A stretch of 43,636 bases of DNA from CAYNTS01 sp964400495 (lineage in GTDB: Bacteria; Fidelibacterota; Marinisomatia; SCGC-AAA003-L08; D37C17). The notes beneath the pieces are model-generated. The model saw only the letters and a program-made list of their open reading frames with translations, was not told the DNA's origin and ran no database searches. Positions within the stretch are counted from its first letter, which is position 1; each line of letters starts with the position of its first letter. The translations under genes and the position numbers were made by a program. Positions 24,462 through 34,790 of this stretch are shown here, piece by piece. The stretch covers positions 1 to 43,636 of the forward strand of contig CAYNTS010000013.1 of assembly GCA_964400495.1 (NCBI GenBank), written 5' to 3'.

Positions 24462-24955
24462 TTCAATATTCATTTATTGATACTCCAATTGGGCAACTCG
24501 GAGTTTATACAGTAAAAGAGGGTGTAGTTTTTGTTTCATTGCCTGGTAAAAAACATACAGATGTGTTAGAATGGTGTTCAAAAAATCTAGGTGAAGAAGA
24601 TAGTGTTCATTCAACTGAGTGGTGCTCGGAAGCAATTACCCAAATTCAAGAATTTCTACAAGGAAAACGAGATATAATTGATTGTAATTTTCTTCTAGTA
24701 ACCTCATCATTTCGACGAAAAGCATTAAAAGAAATTCGAAACATACCCTACGGGGAAACTCGTACTTATGGTCAAGTAGCTGAAATGGTAAATAATCCCC
24801 GTGCATCCAGAGCTGTGGGTACAGCAAACTCAACAAATCCCCTTCCACTCATTATTCCCTGCCACAGAGTTCACGCTAGCGATGGCATTGGGGGGTATGG
24901 TGGACGACCAGATATTAAGCAATGGTTATTGGATTTAGAGCAAAATAACTCCTAA
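24458..24955 (+). CDS. ogt: Methylated-DNA--protein-cysteine S-methyltransferase (Ogt/MGMT)
   Basis: 165 residues. The PCHRV active-site box and GYGG are intact. RTYGQVAEMVNNPRASRAVGTANSTNP is the DNA-binding helix-turn-helix and Arg finger region. It repairs O6-alkylguanine by irreversible transfer to the active-site Cys. The ATGA overlap with purA means it is probably translated by coupling to purine synthesis. Confidence 0.95.
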   Translation: MIQYSFIDTPIGQLGVYTVKEGVVFVSLPGKKHTDVLEWCSKNLGEEDSVHSTEWCSEAITQIQEFLQGKRDIIDCNFLLVTSSFRRKALKEIRNIPYGETRTYGQVAEMVNNPRASRAVGTANSTNPLPLIIPCHRVHASDGIGGYGGRPDIKQWLLDLEQNNS

Positions 24956-25014
24956 TTTAATCCTGTTTAAAATAATTGGTTACTTTTAAAGCAGTTATTT
25001 ATGTAGTTTGCCCA

Positions 25015-26163
25015 ATGAAATTTATCCTAAAAATTACAACTCTATTTGGTATTGCATTTATACTTGGGTGCTCTATCTTAATTCCAAAAATTATTCCATT
25101 TAATAATTTGCCCAAACCTACTGGGGAATATTATGTTGGGACACAAATATTTACATGGGAAGATACATCAAGAGAAGAATGGTTTACAGACAATCTTAAT
25201 GATAAGCGAAAAATCTCTGTACAAATTTGGTATCCTACACACATTAAACCCACTGAACCATTTCCATATATTGAAAAACCAAACCTTCGTTTAAAACCAA
25301 TTTCTCATCAACTAGAATTACCAGTATTTCTAATTCAACATATGCAAGAGATTAAAACAAATTCTACGTTAAATGCTCGACCACACCCTGATTTAAATGA
25401 TATTCCAGTGATTTTATTCTCACATGGTTTAGGTGGTATGAAATCTCAAAACACAATTCAAATAGAAGAACTAGCAAGTCGGGGATATTTTGTTATTGCT
25501 CCCGATCATGCCTATGATGCAAACATAACAATTTTTGATGACAATACATCAGCAGATTATCGCTCTGGTATTACATATCTTCAAGCAATAAAGGGAAATA
25601 AAGTTGAATTAACAGAACAGGATTTTTGGGATTTTAGATTGCCACAACTTAAAACTCGAACTGCAGATATTCAGTTTATATTAGATACTCTAACAAATTT
25701 AAAACAAACAGAACTATCACCTTGGAAAGTAGTAAACCTCGATAAAATAGGTATGTTTGGGCATTCATTTGGCGGGGCTACAAGTATAATGACCGCATTT
25801 TATGATAATAGAATAGATGCGTGCATTGCCCTAGATGGGTGGATAGTACCAATACCCAAAAATGTTGTGGAAGATGGGTTAAAAACTCCTTTTTTATTTA
25901 TGGGGAGACCCGAATGGGAGGACCCCCTAAATTATGAAAAATTAGACACACTTATAAGCAGAAGTACAAGTGTAAAACAGAAAATAATTATAGAAGAAAC
26001 TACGCATTTTGATTTTTCTGATACTCCTCAATTTTCACCCATTTCAAAAAAAATAGGGATTTCTGGAAAGAAACCTAATGGAGAACTTTTACTCAAATTA
26101 AATAATGAAATAATTACTTTTTTTGAAGCCAATGTCCTAAATAGAAATAATCCACAAAGATAG
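25015..26163 (+). CDS. Lipoprotein alpha/beta hydrolase, platelet-activating-factor acetylhydrolase-like
   Basis: 382 residues from the ATG at 25015, which gives a lipoprotein signal MKFILKITTLFGIAFILGC with lipobox ILGC. A TTG at 24976 would add 13 residues and bury the signal. The alpha/beta hydrolase fold shows PVILFSHGLGGMKSQ (oxyanion region), GHSFGGA (nucleophile Ser), ALDGW (acid) and ETTHFDFSD (His). The order and spacing match PAF-AH/dienelactone hydrolase-like esterases (PF03403 type). It is probably a membrane-anchored phospholipase or esterase acting in the periplasm or at the outer membrane. Substrate is not known. Confidence 0.8.
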   Translation: MKFILKITTLFGIAFILGCSILIPKIIPFNNLPKPTGEYYVGTQIFTWEDTSREEWFTDNLNDKRKISVQIWYPTHIKPTEPFPYIEKPNLRLKPISHQLELPVFLIQHMQEIKTNSTLNARPHPDLNDIPVILFSHGLGGMKSQNTIQIEELASRGYFVIAPDHAYDANITIFDDNTSADYRSGITYLQAIKGNKVELTEQDFWDFRLPQLKTRTADIQFILDTLTNLKQTELSPWKVVNLDKIGMFGHSFGGATSIMTAFYDNRIDACIALDGWIVPIPKNVVEDGLKTPFLFMGRPEWEDPLNYEKLDTLISRSTSVKQKIIIEETTHFDFSDTPQFSPISKKIGISGKKPNGELLLKLNNEIITFFEANVLNRNNPQR

Positions 26164-26264
26164 TTAAAATACTCCTTCACTTATTAACGGTAAATTTCGT
26201 AGTTTTTTAATTGAATTTATCATGGCAATTTATACCCTCATCTAACAAAAATGGAGATATGTTC

Positions 26265-28910
26265 ATGTCGAGCATTTATATTTTATGTGTTATTTTCAGT
26301 TTTACAGTTACAAATTTATGGGCAAACCCCTATAAACAACTCAATTATGACTTCTTAAAAACAGATTCAACTGAAACCGATAGTAAGTCTTCCAATAAGA
26401 AACTAAATAGAGAAGTCTCAACATCCAAAAAATATAGTGAAATTATAAAAGATTGTGAAAAAATTGATGGACTATTTACCTTCTTTTGGAATCAAGACAA
26501 AAATGAAGCATATATTTCCATTAAACCGAATCAACTCGAAACTATTTATCAAGCGGGTTTAACTCGACAATCTGGTGATGCGTATTATTTTGATGGTAGT
26601 TCAATGATGGGGGAATATCCATTCATCTTCAAAAAAATTGGAAATAAAATCCAATTTTTAGAAAAGAATGTGTGGTTTCGCGCAGATGAAGATGCCGCAG
26701 TATCAAAATCAATTGCAAATAATCTGTCCAACTCTCTAATTGGTTCATCTGAAATTTTAAGTAAACCACACCCAAAAACAGGGGCAATTCTTGTAGACGC
26801 TGATGATTTATTTTTAATTGATTTTGCACATGTTTCAAGTCGATTTGGTGGTCGATTCTCATTCGATAAAAAGAATAGCTATTATTCTGATATAAAGTCA
26901 TTTCCACATAATTCTGAAATTGAAGTAACTCTACATTTTAAAAGTAAAAAATCTTCAAATGCCTTTACATTGCCAAGCACACGAAGCATGATGCACCGGT
27001 ATCATTTAAGCTTGTCTGAAATTCCCGAAACAGATTATACACCACGATTAGCTGATGACCGTGTGGGATACTTTTTAACTATGTATCAAGATTACACGAA
27101 TATGATGCGAGAAAATCCGTATGTTCGTTATATAAATCGTTGGGATTTAGAAAAGGCAGAACCAAGGTTGGATATTTCTCCTCCAAAAAAACACCTAGTA
27201 TATTGGCTAGAAAACACAATTCCTGTTGAGTATCGAAACGCAATTCGCGAAGGGGTATTAGCATGGAACAAGGCATTTGAAGCGATTGGAATTAAGGATG
27301 CTATCATTGTGAAGCAAATGCCGGATGATGCCGATTGGGACCCAGCAGATGTACGATACAATACAATCCGTTGGATAGTACAACCCGGTTTTGGATATGC
27401 AGTTGGACCTTCACGTGCTAATCCATTTACGGGTGAATTGTACGATGCTGATATTCGGGTTAGTGCAGATTTTGTAAGAGCATTTTATAATGAATATGAA
27501 GAATTTGTAACACCTGTAACTGCAACTGATATTTCCAAAATTGCGTGGGATGAACATGAAACACATGATAGTGAACATTGCAATTATGCAAATAATTTGC
27601 GAGAACAAATGGGGCTTGGATGGAGTCATTTAATATCTAACAATATCGTTCAAGGGACTAAAACTGACCTCCAAGACTATGTACATAAAGGGTTGGTTGA
27701 TTTACTTATCCATGAAGTTGGACATACCTTGGGATTGCGACATAATTTCAAAGCGAGTTCAATTTATTCTGTTGAACAATTATCAGATCCTGAGTTTACA
27801 GCTGAACATGGAATAAGTGGATCAGCAATGGATTACCACCCTGTTTGTTTATTAGATAATGGAAATACTATGTTCCAAACTGAACCTGGTCCATACGATA
27901 TGTGGGCTATTGAATATGGATACTCTCAACCTTTGTCAAATTCAAATATGGGTGAAAATGAATTTTTAGAATCCATTGCAAAACGTTCAACAGAACCACT
28001 TCTAACCTATGGAACTGATGAAGATACTTATGGGCTATCATCACGGGGTATTGACCCACTTAGCAATACATGGGATATGAGTAATGACCCAATTGCATAT
28101 TATGAAAATCAACTTCAATTGGTTGAAATATTGTGGAATAATTTATTATCTGATTTTGAAACGGAAGGCACACGATATCACAAAATCCGTTCGGTATTTT
28201 CACAAGGAATTGGTGAATATAACCGAGCTTCTTCAACAGCTTCCAAATATATTGGTGGGGTGTATATGAGTAGACATCATGTTGGTGACCCAAATGCACC
28301 AATGCCATTAATTCCTGTCCCTGCAGATGGACAGCGGAGAGCAATGCAATTTATTGGAGATAATATTTTAGCTAAAAATGCGTTTGATTTTTCTCCAGAA
28401 TTACTAAATAAATTGGCTCCAGAAAGATTTGATGATTTCAAAGGGTCAGTATGGGGTGTTGATAGAATTGACTATCCTATTCACCGTGTAATAAATTATT
28501 TACAACGTGTTGCATTATACAGGATTATGAACCCTCGTAGGATTGGGCGAGTTCATGATAATGAAATTCGTTTTAATGAAGACGATGAAGTCTTTGAAAT
28601 GAGCGAAATTTTTGATTTTTTGAATAGTACGGTTTGGTCTGAGCTCGATAAAAATGAAAATATTAACAGCTATCGACGAGAACTTCAACGAAATTATGTG
28701 GAATTAATGACTCAAGTTCTTACAGATGCAGAAGATAGTTTCCCAAAAGATGCTTTATCGTTAACACGAAGTAGTTTAATGAGTGTGTTCAAGCAGATTA
28801 AAGAAGCTGTGAAAAAGGATAATGTATTTGATGCTCAAACTATTGCTCATTTAAAAGATAGTTCTCGTAAAATTTACAATTTATTAAAAGCACAAATGAT
28901 TTTAAACTAA
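26265..28910 (+). CDS. Secreted zinc metalloprotease, metzincin-like (DUF5117/DUF4953 family)
   Basis: 881 residues from the ATG at 26265, which lies 8 bases behind GGAG and begins a signal peptide (MSSIYILCVIFSFTVTNLWA). A TTG at 26211 has no support. HEVGHTLGLRH (about 483-493) is a full HExxHxxGxxH metzincin zinc site, and a Met-turn candidate SAMDYHP follows at a suitable distance. N-terminal DUF5117/5118-type and C-terminal DUF4953-type regions are typical of this large periplasmic or exported family in Bacteroidota and relatives. Natural substrates are unknown. Confidence 0.85.
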   Translation: MSSIYILCVIFSFTVTNLWANPYKQLNYDFLKTDSTETDSKSSNKKLNREVSTSKKYSEIIKDCEKIDGLFTFFWNQDKNEAYISIKPNQLETIYQAGLTRQSGDAYYFDGSSMMGEYPFIFKKIGNKIQFLEKNVWFRADEDAAVSKSIANNLSNSLIGSSEILSKPHPKTGAILVDADDLFLIDFAHVSSRFGGRFSFDKKNSYYSDIKSFPHNSEIEVTLHFKSKKSSNAFTLPSTRSMMHRYHLSLSEIPETDYTPRLADDRVGYFLTMYQDYTNMMRENPYVRYINRWDLEKAEPRLDISPPKKHLVYWLENTIPVEYRNAIREGVLAWNKAFEAIGIKDAIIVKQMPDDADWDPADVRYNTIRWIVQPGFGYAVGPSRANPFTGELYDADIRVSADFVRAFYNEYEEFVTPVTATDISKIAWDEHETHDSEHCNYANNLREQMGLGWSHLISNNIVQGTKTDLQDYVHKGLVDLLIHEVGHTLGLRHNFKASSIYSVEQLSDPEFTAEHGISGSAMDYHPVCLLDNGNTMFQTEPGPYDMWAIEYGYSQPLSNSNMGENEFLESIAKRSTEPLLTYGTDEDTYGLSSRGIDPLSNTWDMSNDPIAYYENQLQLVEILWNNLLSDFETEGTRYHKIRSVFSQGIGEYNRASSTASKYIGGVYMSRHHVGDPNAPMPLIPVPADGQRRAMQFIGDNILAKNAFDFSPELLNKLAPERFDDFKGSVWGVDRIDYPIHRVINYLQRVALYRIMNPRRIGRVHDNEIRFNEDDEVFEMSEIFDFLNSTVWSELDKNENINSYRRELQRNYVELMTQVLTDAEDSFPKDALSLTRSSLMSVFKQIKEAVKKDNVFDAQTIAHLKDSSRKIYNLLKAQMILN

Positions 28911-28928
28911 AATAAATAGGGGGTTCTC

Positions 28929-30209
28929 ATGGAAATTGTATTGCTAATTGTTGGTATTATAATTGGTGCATTAGCAGGGTATTTAGTTTTAAAAAACAAG
29001 TCTAACCAACCGCATGAACAGGTAGATTTAGAAAAGTATGTTTCAAAAGAAATTTTTGTAGTTGAAAAACAAAAATCTGCAAAGCTTGAAACGCAATCTA
29101 TAGGAAAAGATAAGGAAATTCAATCGTTAATTGGGAAAAACTCCAGCTTAAAAACAGAAATTGAAATTGTTAAATCAAATATTGAAGAGGAAAAAGAACA
29201 ATTAAAAGTCCAGTTTGAAAATTTGGCAAATAAAATTTTAGAAACAAATTCCAAAAAAATAACCGAGCAAAATAAAACCAATATTGATCAAATCCTAAAA
29301 CCATTAAATGAAAAAATTACCTCATTTGAAAAAACAGTACATGACAAATACGAAAAAGAAATTGAAGGACGGGTAAGTCTGGAAGAACAAATTAAGCATT
29401 TGACTAATTTGAATCAGCAAATTAGCAAGGATGCAGATAATTTGACCAAAGCATTAAAGGGTGATTCTAAAACTCAGGGTGATTGGGGTGAATTGCAACT
29501 TGAGGGGTTATTAGAAAATGCAGGGCTTGAAAAAAATGTACATTTTTCGACTCAAATTTCAATTAAGGATGATGGCGGAAACAATAAAAGACCCGATTGT
29601 GTAATAAATCTACCAGATTCAAAACACTTAATTATTGATTCAAAAGTTTCACTCACTGCTTATGAAGAATTCTATTCATCAAACGATGATGAGGACAGAA
29701 AAATATTCCTTAAAAAACATCTAGAGAGTATAAAAAATCATATTCGGGATTTGTCCAGCAAGGATTATACAAAATTGTATGGCATAAACTCACCTGATTA
29801 TGTTTTAATGTATATCCCAATTGAACCTGCACTCACCCTTGCACTTCAAGAAGAACAGGCAATTTTTAAGTTTGGATTAGAACGTGATATTATTTTGGTT
29901 AGCACATCCACACTGCTTGCAACACTTCGTACAGTTTCATTTATCTGGCAACAAGAAAATCAAAAGAAAAATGTGTTAGAAATTGCCAAACAAAGTGGTC
30001 TGCTTTATGATAAATTTGTTGGGTTTGTGGAGGATTTACAAGATATTGATAAACATCTTGAAAAAACAAAAAAATCGTATGATGGTGCAATGAGCAAATT
30101 AAAAGATGGTAGTGGCAACTTGGTTGGCAAGGTAGAAGCAATTAAAAAATTGGGAGCTAAAGCCAAAAAAAATATCCCAAGTGAACTATTGCCAGAACTT
30201 GATGAATAG
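28929..30209 (+). CDS. rmuC: DNA recombination protein RmuC
   Basis: 426 residues. One N-terminal membrane helix (VLLIVGIIIGALAGYLVL), a long coiled coil (about 40-170), then the RmuC domain with GDWGELQLEGLLENAGL and LIIDSKVSLTAYEEF, a PD-(D/E)xK-like nuclease pattern. RmuC limits recombination between inverted repeats. SD AGGGGG precedes the ATG. It ends 20 bases before miaA. Confidence 0.92.
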   Translation: MEIVLLIVGIIIGALAGYLVLKNKSNQPHEQVDLEKYVSKEIFVVEKQKSAKLETQSIGKDKEIQSLIGKNSSLKTEIEIVKSNIEEEKEQLKVQFENLANKILETNSKKITEQNKTNIDQILKPLNEKITSFEKTVHDKYEKEIEGRVSLEEQIKHLTNLNQQISKDADNLTKALKGDSKTQGDWGELQLEGLLENAGLEKNVHFSTQISIKDDGGNNKRPDCVINLPDSKHLIIDSKVSLTAYEEFYSSNDDEDRKIFLKKHLESIKNHIRDLSSKDYTKLYGINSPDYVLMYIPIEPALTLALQEEQAIFKFGLERDIILVSTSTLLATLRTVSFIWQQENQKKNVLEIAKQSGLLYDKFVGFVEDLQDIDKHLEKTKKSYDGAMSKLKDGSGNLVGKVEAIKKLGAKAKKNIPSELLPELDE

Positions 30210-30228
30210 TACCATTACATTGAAATAC

Positions 30229-31134
30229 ATGAATAAACTCATTGTAATTCTTGGTCCCACTGCAACTGGAAAAACCAATTTAGCAGTTCAATTAGCATTA
30301 AAATTAAATGGTGAAATCATTTCAGCTGATTCACGACAGTTATATCGTGGAATGGATATTGGTACAGGAAAAGATTTAGATGAATATCTTGTGAATGATA
30401 TAGAAATTCCATTCCATTTAATTGATACCTTAGACCCTTCTGAAAATTATAGCGTATTTCGTTTTTCAACTGATTTTCACAGATGTAAAGAAACTATTGA
30501 AAAACAAAATAAAATTCCCATTCTATGTGGTGGTACTGCATTATATATTGAGTCGGTTCTTTTAAATTATGAAATGTCAGATACCAAGCCAAACAATGAG
30601 TTACGGGAGGAATTGGAATCATGGACACTAGAAGATTTATCTGCACATTTAAAAACACTTGACCCTGAATTCCATGCAATATGGCAATGTGACTCAAAGC
30701 GAAGAATAATTCGAGGTATAGAAATTGCTTCTAATCCTGAAAAATCATATCCAAACTATAATAAAATAGATTTGAATGATGTGATTGTTTTAGGTGTAGA
30801 ATATCCTAGAGAAACAATTCGTGAAAGAATTACTTCACGATTAGAATACCGCCTTGAAAATGGAATGATTGAAGAAGTTGAAGCTCTAATAAAAAATGGT
30901 TTATCTCAAGAAAGATTAGAGTATTTTGGATTAGAATATCGCTGGGTTGGAAGATATTTAAACAAAGAAATTGATAGAGAAACCATGTTTGAGAAACTAA
31001 ATACTGCAATTCACCAATTCGCAAAACGTCAAATGACATTTTTTAGGCGAATGCAAAAAAGAGGAATTCAAATACATTGGATTCCAAATGGTGAGGTTGC
31101 AATTGCCCTCAAGGTTATTGAACAAATTAACTAG
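30229..31134 (+). CDS. miaA: tRNA dimethylallyltransferase MiaA
   Basis: 301 residues from the ATG at 30229. The start is chosen because MNKLIVILGPTATGKTNLA is the family N-terminus. The GTG at 30181 lies inside rmuC. GPTATGKT is the P-loop and SADSRQLYRGMDIGTGK is diagnostic. It adds a dimethylallyl group to A37 of tRNAs that read U-starting codons. Confidence 0.95.
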   Translation: MNKLIVILGPTATGKTNLAVQLALKLNGEIISADSRQLYRGMDIGTGKDLDEYLVNDIEIPFHLIDTLDPSENYSVFRFSTDFHRCKETIEKQNKIPILCGGTALYIESVLLNYEMSDTKPNNELREELESWTLEDLSAHLKTLDPEFHAIWQCDSKRRIIRGIEIASNPEKSYPNYNKIDLNDVIVLGVEYPRETIRERITSRLEYRLENGMIEEVEALIKNGLSQERLEYFGLEYRWVGRYLNKEIDRETMFEKLNTAIHQFAKRQMTFFRRMQKRGIQIHWIPNGEVAIALKVIEQIN

Positions 31135-31139
31135 TAAAA

Positions 31140-32273
31140 ATGTCACAGATTATTCAAAAATATCTCAAGAAAAGAGCAATCCTTTCTCCATGGAAATTTA
31201 CTTCAACACTAAAATCCTCTAGGTATAAATATATTTTTGTAATTCCTGCTTATGCTGAATTGGAGGAGTTACCGCAAACTATTCAAAGTATAGAACAACA
31301 AAATCAAAAATTGCTAGAAGAAACACTAACTGTTATTGTTGTCAATAATGGAAAAGGTTCCCCTCGGGACGATGTTTGTAACAATCAGGAAACTTTAAAA
31401 TGGTTATCACATTTTAATACTTCACTGGAAATCGCAATTGTAGATGCCTCCTCAACAGGAATGGAAATTCCTAAAAAACACGTTGGGGTTGGCATTGCAC
31501 GAAAAATTGGAATGGATTTTGCACTTCAATTTGCAGTTGCTGATTCTTTGTTTTGTTGCACAGATGCCGACACAATATTGGAGTCAAATTACTTAGAGGA
31601 TGTCACCTTATTTCAAAAAAAACATAATGCAAAAGCTATGGTTGTTGGATTCTCTCATCAAAAATCAGAAAATGAAAATACTAATTTTGCAATTAAAGAA
31701 TATGAAACATTTTTATTTGAAACTGCCAGCAAAATTATGAAAACAGGGTCACCGTATGGGTATGTTTCTTTAGGATCAGCAATTGTTTGCACTGCAGAAA
31801 CCTATGCATCCGTTGGTGGTATGCCTAAACGTAAGGCAACCGAAGATTTTTATTTTCTCCAAGAATGTGCAAAGTTTTGCGGGGTTCATTCGATGGATAA
31901 AAAATTGGTGCACCCCTCTTCTCGTATTTCTGATCGGGTTTATTTAGGAACAGGATTTCGAATGCAACAGGTTTCTTCGGGGTTAAGTATTTCAGAATTA
32001 TATTATTCTGATGAAGCATTTATATTATTACAAAAATGGTTGATAATAGGGTTGAATGGGTATAAACAAAAATTAGACGAACTTTTATTAATCACTAAGC
32101 AAGTCTCGCCAAAACTAACACAATTTATTCTGAGAGAAAATATTGAAGATATTTGGGATGGAATACAAACATCTTCTCCATCAATTCATCATTTTTATCA
32201 GCAATTTCATAGATGGTTTGATGGTTTGAAGACCATTCGATTGTTGAAACATTTTTCGAAATTTAGAAACTAA
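31140..32273 (+). CDS. Family 2-type glycosyltransferase
   Basis: 377 residues. FVIPAYAELEELPQTIQSIEQQ opens a GT-A fold. CCTDADT is the DxD metal site and KRKATEDFYFLQEC corresponds to the late acceptor ED motif. No membrane helix or signal is apparent, so it acts in the cytoplasm on a nucleotide-sugar donor. The acceptor cannot be inferred. Start is five bases after the miaA stop. It stands apart from the glycan cluster at the left end. Confidence 0.8.
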   Translation: MSQIIQKYLKKRAILSPWKFTSTLKSSRYKYIFVIPAYAELEELPQTIQSIEQQNQKLLEETLTVIVVNNGKGSPRDDVCNNQETLKWLSHFNTSLEIAIVDASSTGMEIPKKHVGVGIARKIGMDFALQFAVADSLFCCTDADTILESNYLEDVTLFQKKHNAKAMVVGFSHQKSENENTNFAIKEYETFLFETASKIMKTGSPYGYVSLGSAIVCTAETYASVGGMPKRKATEDFYFLQECAKFCGVHSMDKKLVHPSSRISDRVYLGTGFRMQQVSSGLSISELYYSDEAFILLQKWLIIGLNGYKQKLDELLLITKQVSPKLTQFILRENIEDIWDGIQTSSPSIHHFYQQFHRWFDGLKTIRLLKHFSKFRN

Positions 32274-32335
32274 TCTTTGTTTTGAATACTTTTATTAAAT
32301 GATGTTAAATTTAAGTTTATCTATGCATAGAACTT

Positions 32336-34144
32336 ATGGCAAATAAAATAACATATATAAATGGCATTCGCTTACATCGAGCAATTGTTGCGGGCATTCA
32401 TAGTGTAATCTCTCGACAGGATTATTTAAATAAAATTAATGTCTTCCCTGTACCCGACGGAGATACTGGAACTAATATGGCTTATACTCTTTCTGCAATT
32501 ATGGAGGGTACTGCAGGCAAGGTTAACTCAAGAGCTGATGATACACTTACATTAATTGCTGACTCTGCACTTGATGGAGCTCGGGGTAATTCGGGTGTAA
32601 TATTAGCTCAATTTTTCCAAGGAATGAATGATGGTGTGTCTGATGTCCACAGAATGGAAACACATCATTTTTCAAATGCTGTTAAATTTGGATCTGATTA
32701 TGCAAGAGAAGCATTATCTGAACCACGAGAGGGGACCATTCTTACTGTTCTTACTGATTTTTCGAATGAATTAATTCGTCTAATTGAATTAGGAGTGGAT
32801 GATTATATTGAACTTTTAGAGGGTGGTTTGAAAATTGCTGAAAAATCATTAGCAAATACTCCCAATTTATTACCAATTCTTAAAAAATCTGGTGTTGTCG
32901 ATGCAGGCGGTCAGGGATTTGTAGATTTCTTACATGGAATCCACACATTTATTAAAAATGGCTCAATAAAAGAAATTACAATGGAACTTCCGGAAATATT
33001 TAATTCTGATGAAGTTGCTTCTGAAACAAATACTACTCACGAAAATTTAAAATTTCAATTTTGTACTGAATGCTTAATTGATGGAGAGGATATTAATAGG
33101 AAAAAACTTCGTGAAGAATTAATGATTATTGGTGATAGTTTGATAATCGCCGGTCCCAAAAATAGAGCAAAAATTCATATTCATGTAAATGAACCCGCAG
33201 AAATGTTTTCTATTTGTGAAAAATTTGGTTCAATTAGTGGACAAAAAGCCGATGATATGCTTCAACAACAAACCCTTGCTCATGGAAAAAACCAAAATAA
33301 AATTGCAATCGTTACTGATTCTGGTGCAGATATCCCCTTGGAATTTTTGAAAGATATTCATGTGGTTCCAGTAAGATATAATTTTGGGAATAAAGGTTTT
33401 ATTGATAAGGTTTCACAAACATCTTCAGAGTTTTATGAAGAGTTAATGTCTAACCCAAATCATCCACAAACATCACAACCAACACCGGGAGATTTTAGAC
33501 GACAATATCAGTTTTTATCTACTCATTATAGATCTATAATTTCCATTCATTTACCAAAAACTGTGAGTGGAACTTTTCAGTCAGCAGAAAATGCAGCAAA
33601 ACGGATTCCTGCATCAAGTGTAACTGTTATGGATGCATTTAGCGTCTCTGTTGCTCAAGGTCTTTTAGTTATACATGCAAGCAAACTTGCGGATAAAGAT
33701 GAACCACATGATAAAATTGTTGCTGAAATTGAAAAAACACGGTCTCAAATTCAACTTTTTGCTGGAATAAAAGATTTAAGTTTTATTGTTCGAGGTGGAA
33801 GACTACCCAAATATGTAAAAACAATTGCGGATATACTACACATAAGGCCAATTTTAGCAATTGATGGCACTGGGAAACTTGGTCCATCTGGAGTATTATT
33901 TGGCAAAAATAATATATCAAAAAAACTTAGTAAGGTGATTTACAATAAACTGGATAAACAAAAAGAGTATATCCTTTCAATTGGACATTGTCATTGCAAA
34001 AAAGATGGTCAAAGTTTATTAGATAGTCTTATAAACTCAGATTTAAATATTAAAGAATCTTACTTATTAGAAGTAGGTGGTGCTCTTGGAGTGCATGCAG
34101 GACCTGGAGCATTAGCTGTAGGTGTACAAGAGGTTAATCCTTAG
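32336..34144 (+). CDS. DAK2 (DhaL/FakA-type) and DegV (FakB-type) fusion, probable fatty acid kinase
   Basis: 602 residues. The N-terminal DhaL/DAK2 domain (about 1-200) has NVFPVPDGDTGTNMA and GARGNSGVILAQFFQG, the ATP-binding and Mg-ligand motifs. The C-terminal DegV domain (about 320-600) has VTDSGADIP, SQPTPGDF, GTFQSA and RGGRLPK, the fatty-acid-binding fold of FakB. In Firmicutes FakA and FakB are separate and make acyl-phosphate from free fatty acid. Here one chain carries both. plsY follows 8 bases downstream, and its substrate is acyl-phosphate. The kinase role is inferred from the domains and this pairing. Confidence 0.85.
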   Translation: MANKITYINGIRLHRAIVAGIHSVISRQDYLNKINVFPVPDGDTGTNMAYTLSAIMEGTAGKVNSRADDTLTLIADSALDGARGNSGVILAQFFQGMNDGVSDVHRMETHHFSNAVKFGSDYAREALSEPREGTILTVLTDFSNELIRLIELGVDDYIELLEGGLKIAEKSLANTPNLLPILKKSGVVDAGGQGFVDFLHGIHTFIKNGSIKEITMELPEIFNSDEVASETNTTHENLKFQFCTECLIDGEDINRKKLREELMIIGDSLIIAGPKNRAKIHIHVNEPAEMFSICEKFGSISGQKADDMLQQQTLAHGKNQNKIAIVTDSGADIPLEFLKDIHVVPVRYNFGNKGFIDKVSQTSSEFYEELMSNPNHPQTSQPTPGDFRRQYQFLSTHYRSIISIHLPKTVSGTFQSAENAAKRIPASSVTVMDAFSVSVAQGLLVIHASKLADKDEPHDKIVAEIEKTRSQIQLFAGIKDLSFIVRGGRLPKYVKTIADILHIRPILAIDGTGKLGPSGVLFGKNNISKKLSKVIYNKLDKQKEYILSIGHCHCKKDGQSLLDSLINSDLNIKESYLLEVGGALGVHAGPGALAVGVQEVNP

Positions 34145-34152
34145 GAAAATTT

Positions 34153-34788
34153 ATGGATGTAATTGTAAAACTACTTTTAAGTTACCTTATTGGATCAGTG
34201 TCTGGTAGTATGGTAATGGGCAAAGTTAAACATGTTGATATTCGTACAATGGGTAGTGGAAATGCTGGAGGTACGAATGCATTTAGAACCATGGGGGCAT
34301 TGTTTGCTCTTGGAGTTATAATTATTGATATTGCAAAGGGATATATTCCAACAAAATTTATTTCTACTTTAACGCTTTTTAATCAAACTACAATATCCCC
34401 AGATTTACTTGCTATTTTATGCGGTGGTTTTGCTGTTATTGGGCATGTATTCCCAATTTACTATGGATTCAAAGGTGGAAAAGGGGGTGGAGCAGGAATT
34501 GGACTAGTTCTAGCAACACATCCAATAGCAATGGTTATTGCGCTACTTGTTTGGATTCTCAACCTTACTTTAACAGGTTGGGTAGGATTGGGAACAATAC
34601 TTGCATCTATTTCAATAGCAGTGTATGGATACTTTGTTCCAAGTGAAAATGTTTACTTCTTACATACTGCTATAGCCATTGCAGTTTTTATTATTTTCAC
34701 ACACAGAAGTAATATTAAACGAATGATTAAAGGAAATGAAAATCAGTTTGAGAAAGCGATGATTTTCCGCAAATTATTCAAAAAGTAA
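34153..34788 (+). CDS. plsY: Acyl-phosphate:glycerol-3-phosphate acyltransferase PlsY
   Basis: 211 residues, seven membrane helices. Motifs GSGNAGGTNAFR, FKGGKGGGAG and the final HRSNIKRMIKGNE are present. PlsY makes lysophosphatidic acid from acyl-phosphate and glycerol-3-phosphate. TTAGGAAAATTT precedes the ATG. It ends convergently against the Omp85 gene, with two bases between stops. Confidence 0.95.
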   Translation: MDVIVKLLLSYLIGSVSGSMVMGKVKHVDIRTMGSGNAGGTNAFRTMGALFALGVIIIDIAKGYIPTKFISTLTLFNQTTISPDLLAILCGGFAVIGHVFPIYYGFKGGKGGGAGIGLVLATHPIAMVIALLVWILNLTLTGWVGLGTILASISIAVYGYFVPSENVYFLHTAIAIAVFIIFTHRSNIKRMIKGNENQFEKAMIFRKLFKK

Positions 34789-34790
34789 TT

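Noticed and set aside
24976..25014. TTG start for the lipoprotein hydrolase
   Set aside because: It would place 13 residues before an otherwise ideal lipoprotein signal.
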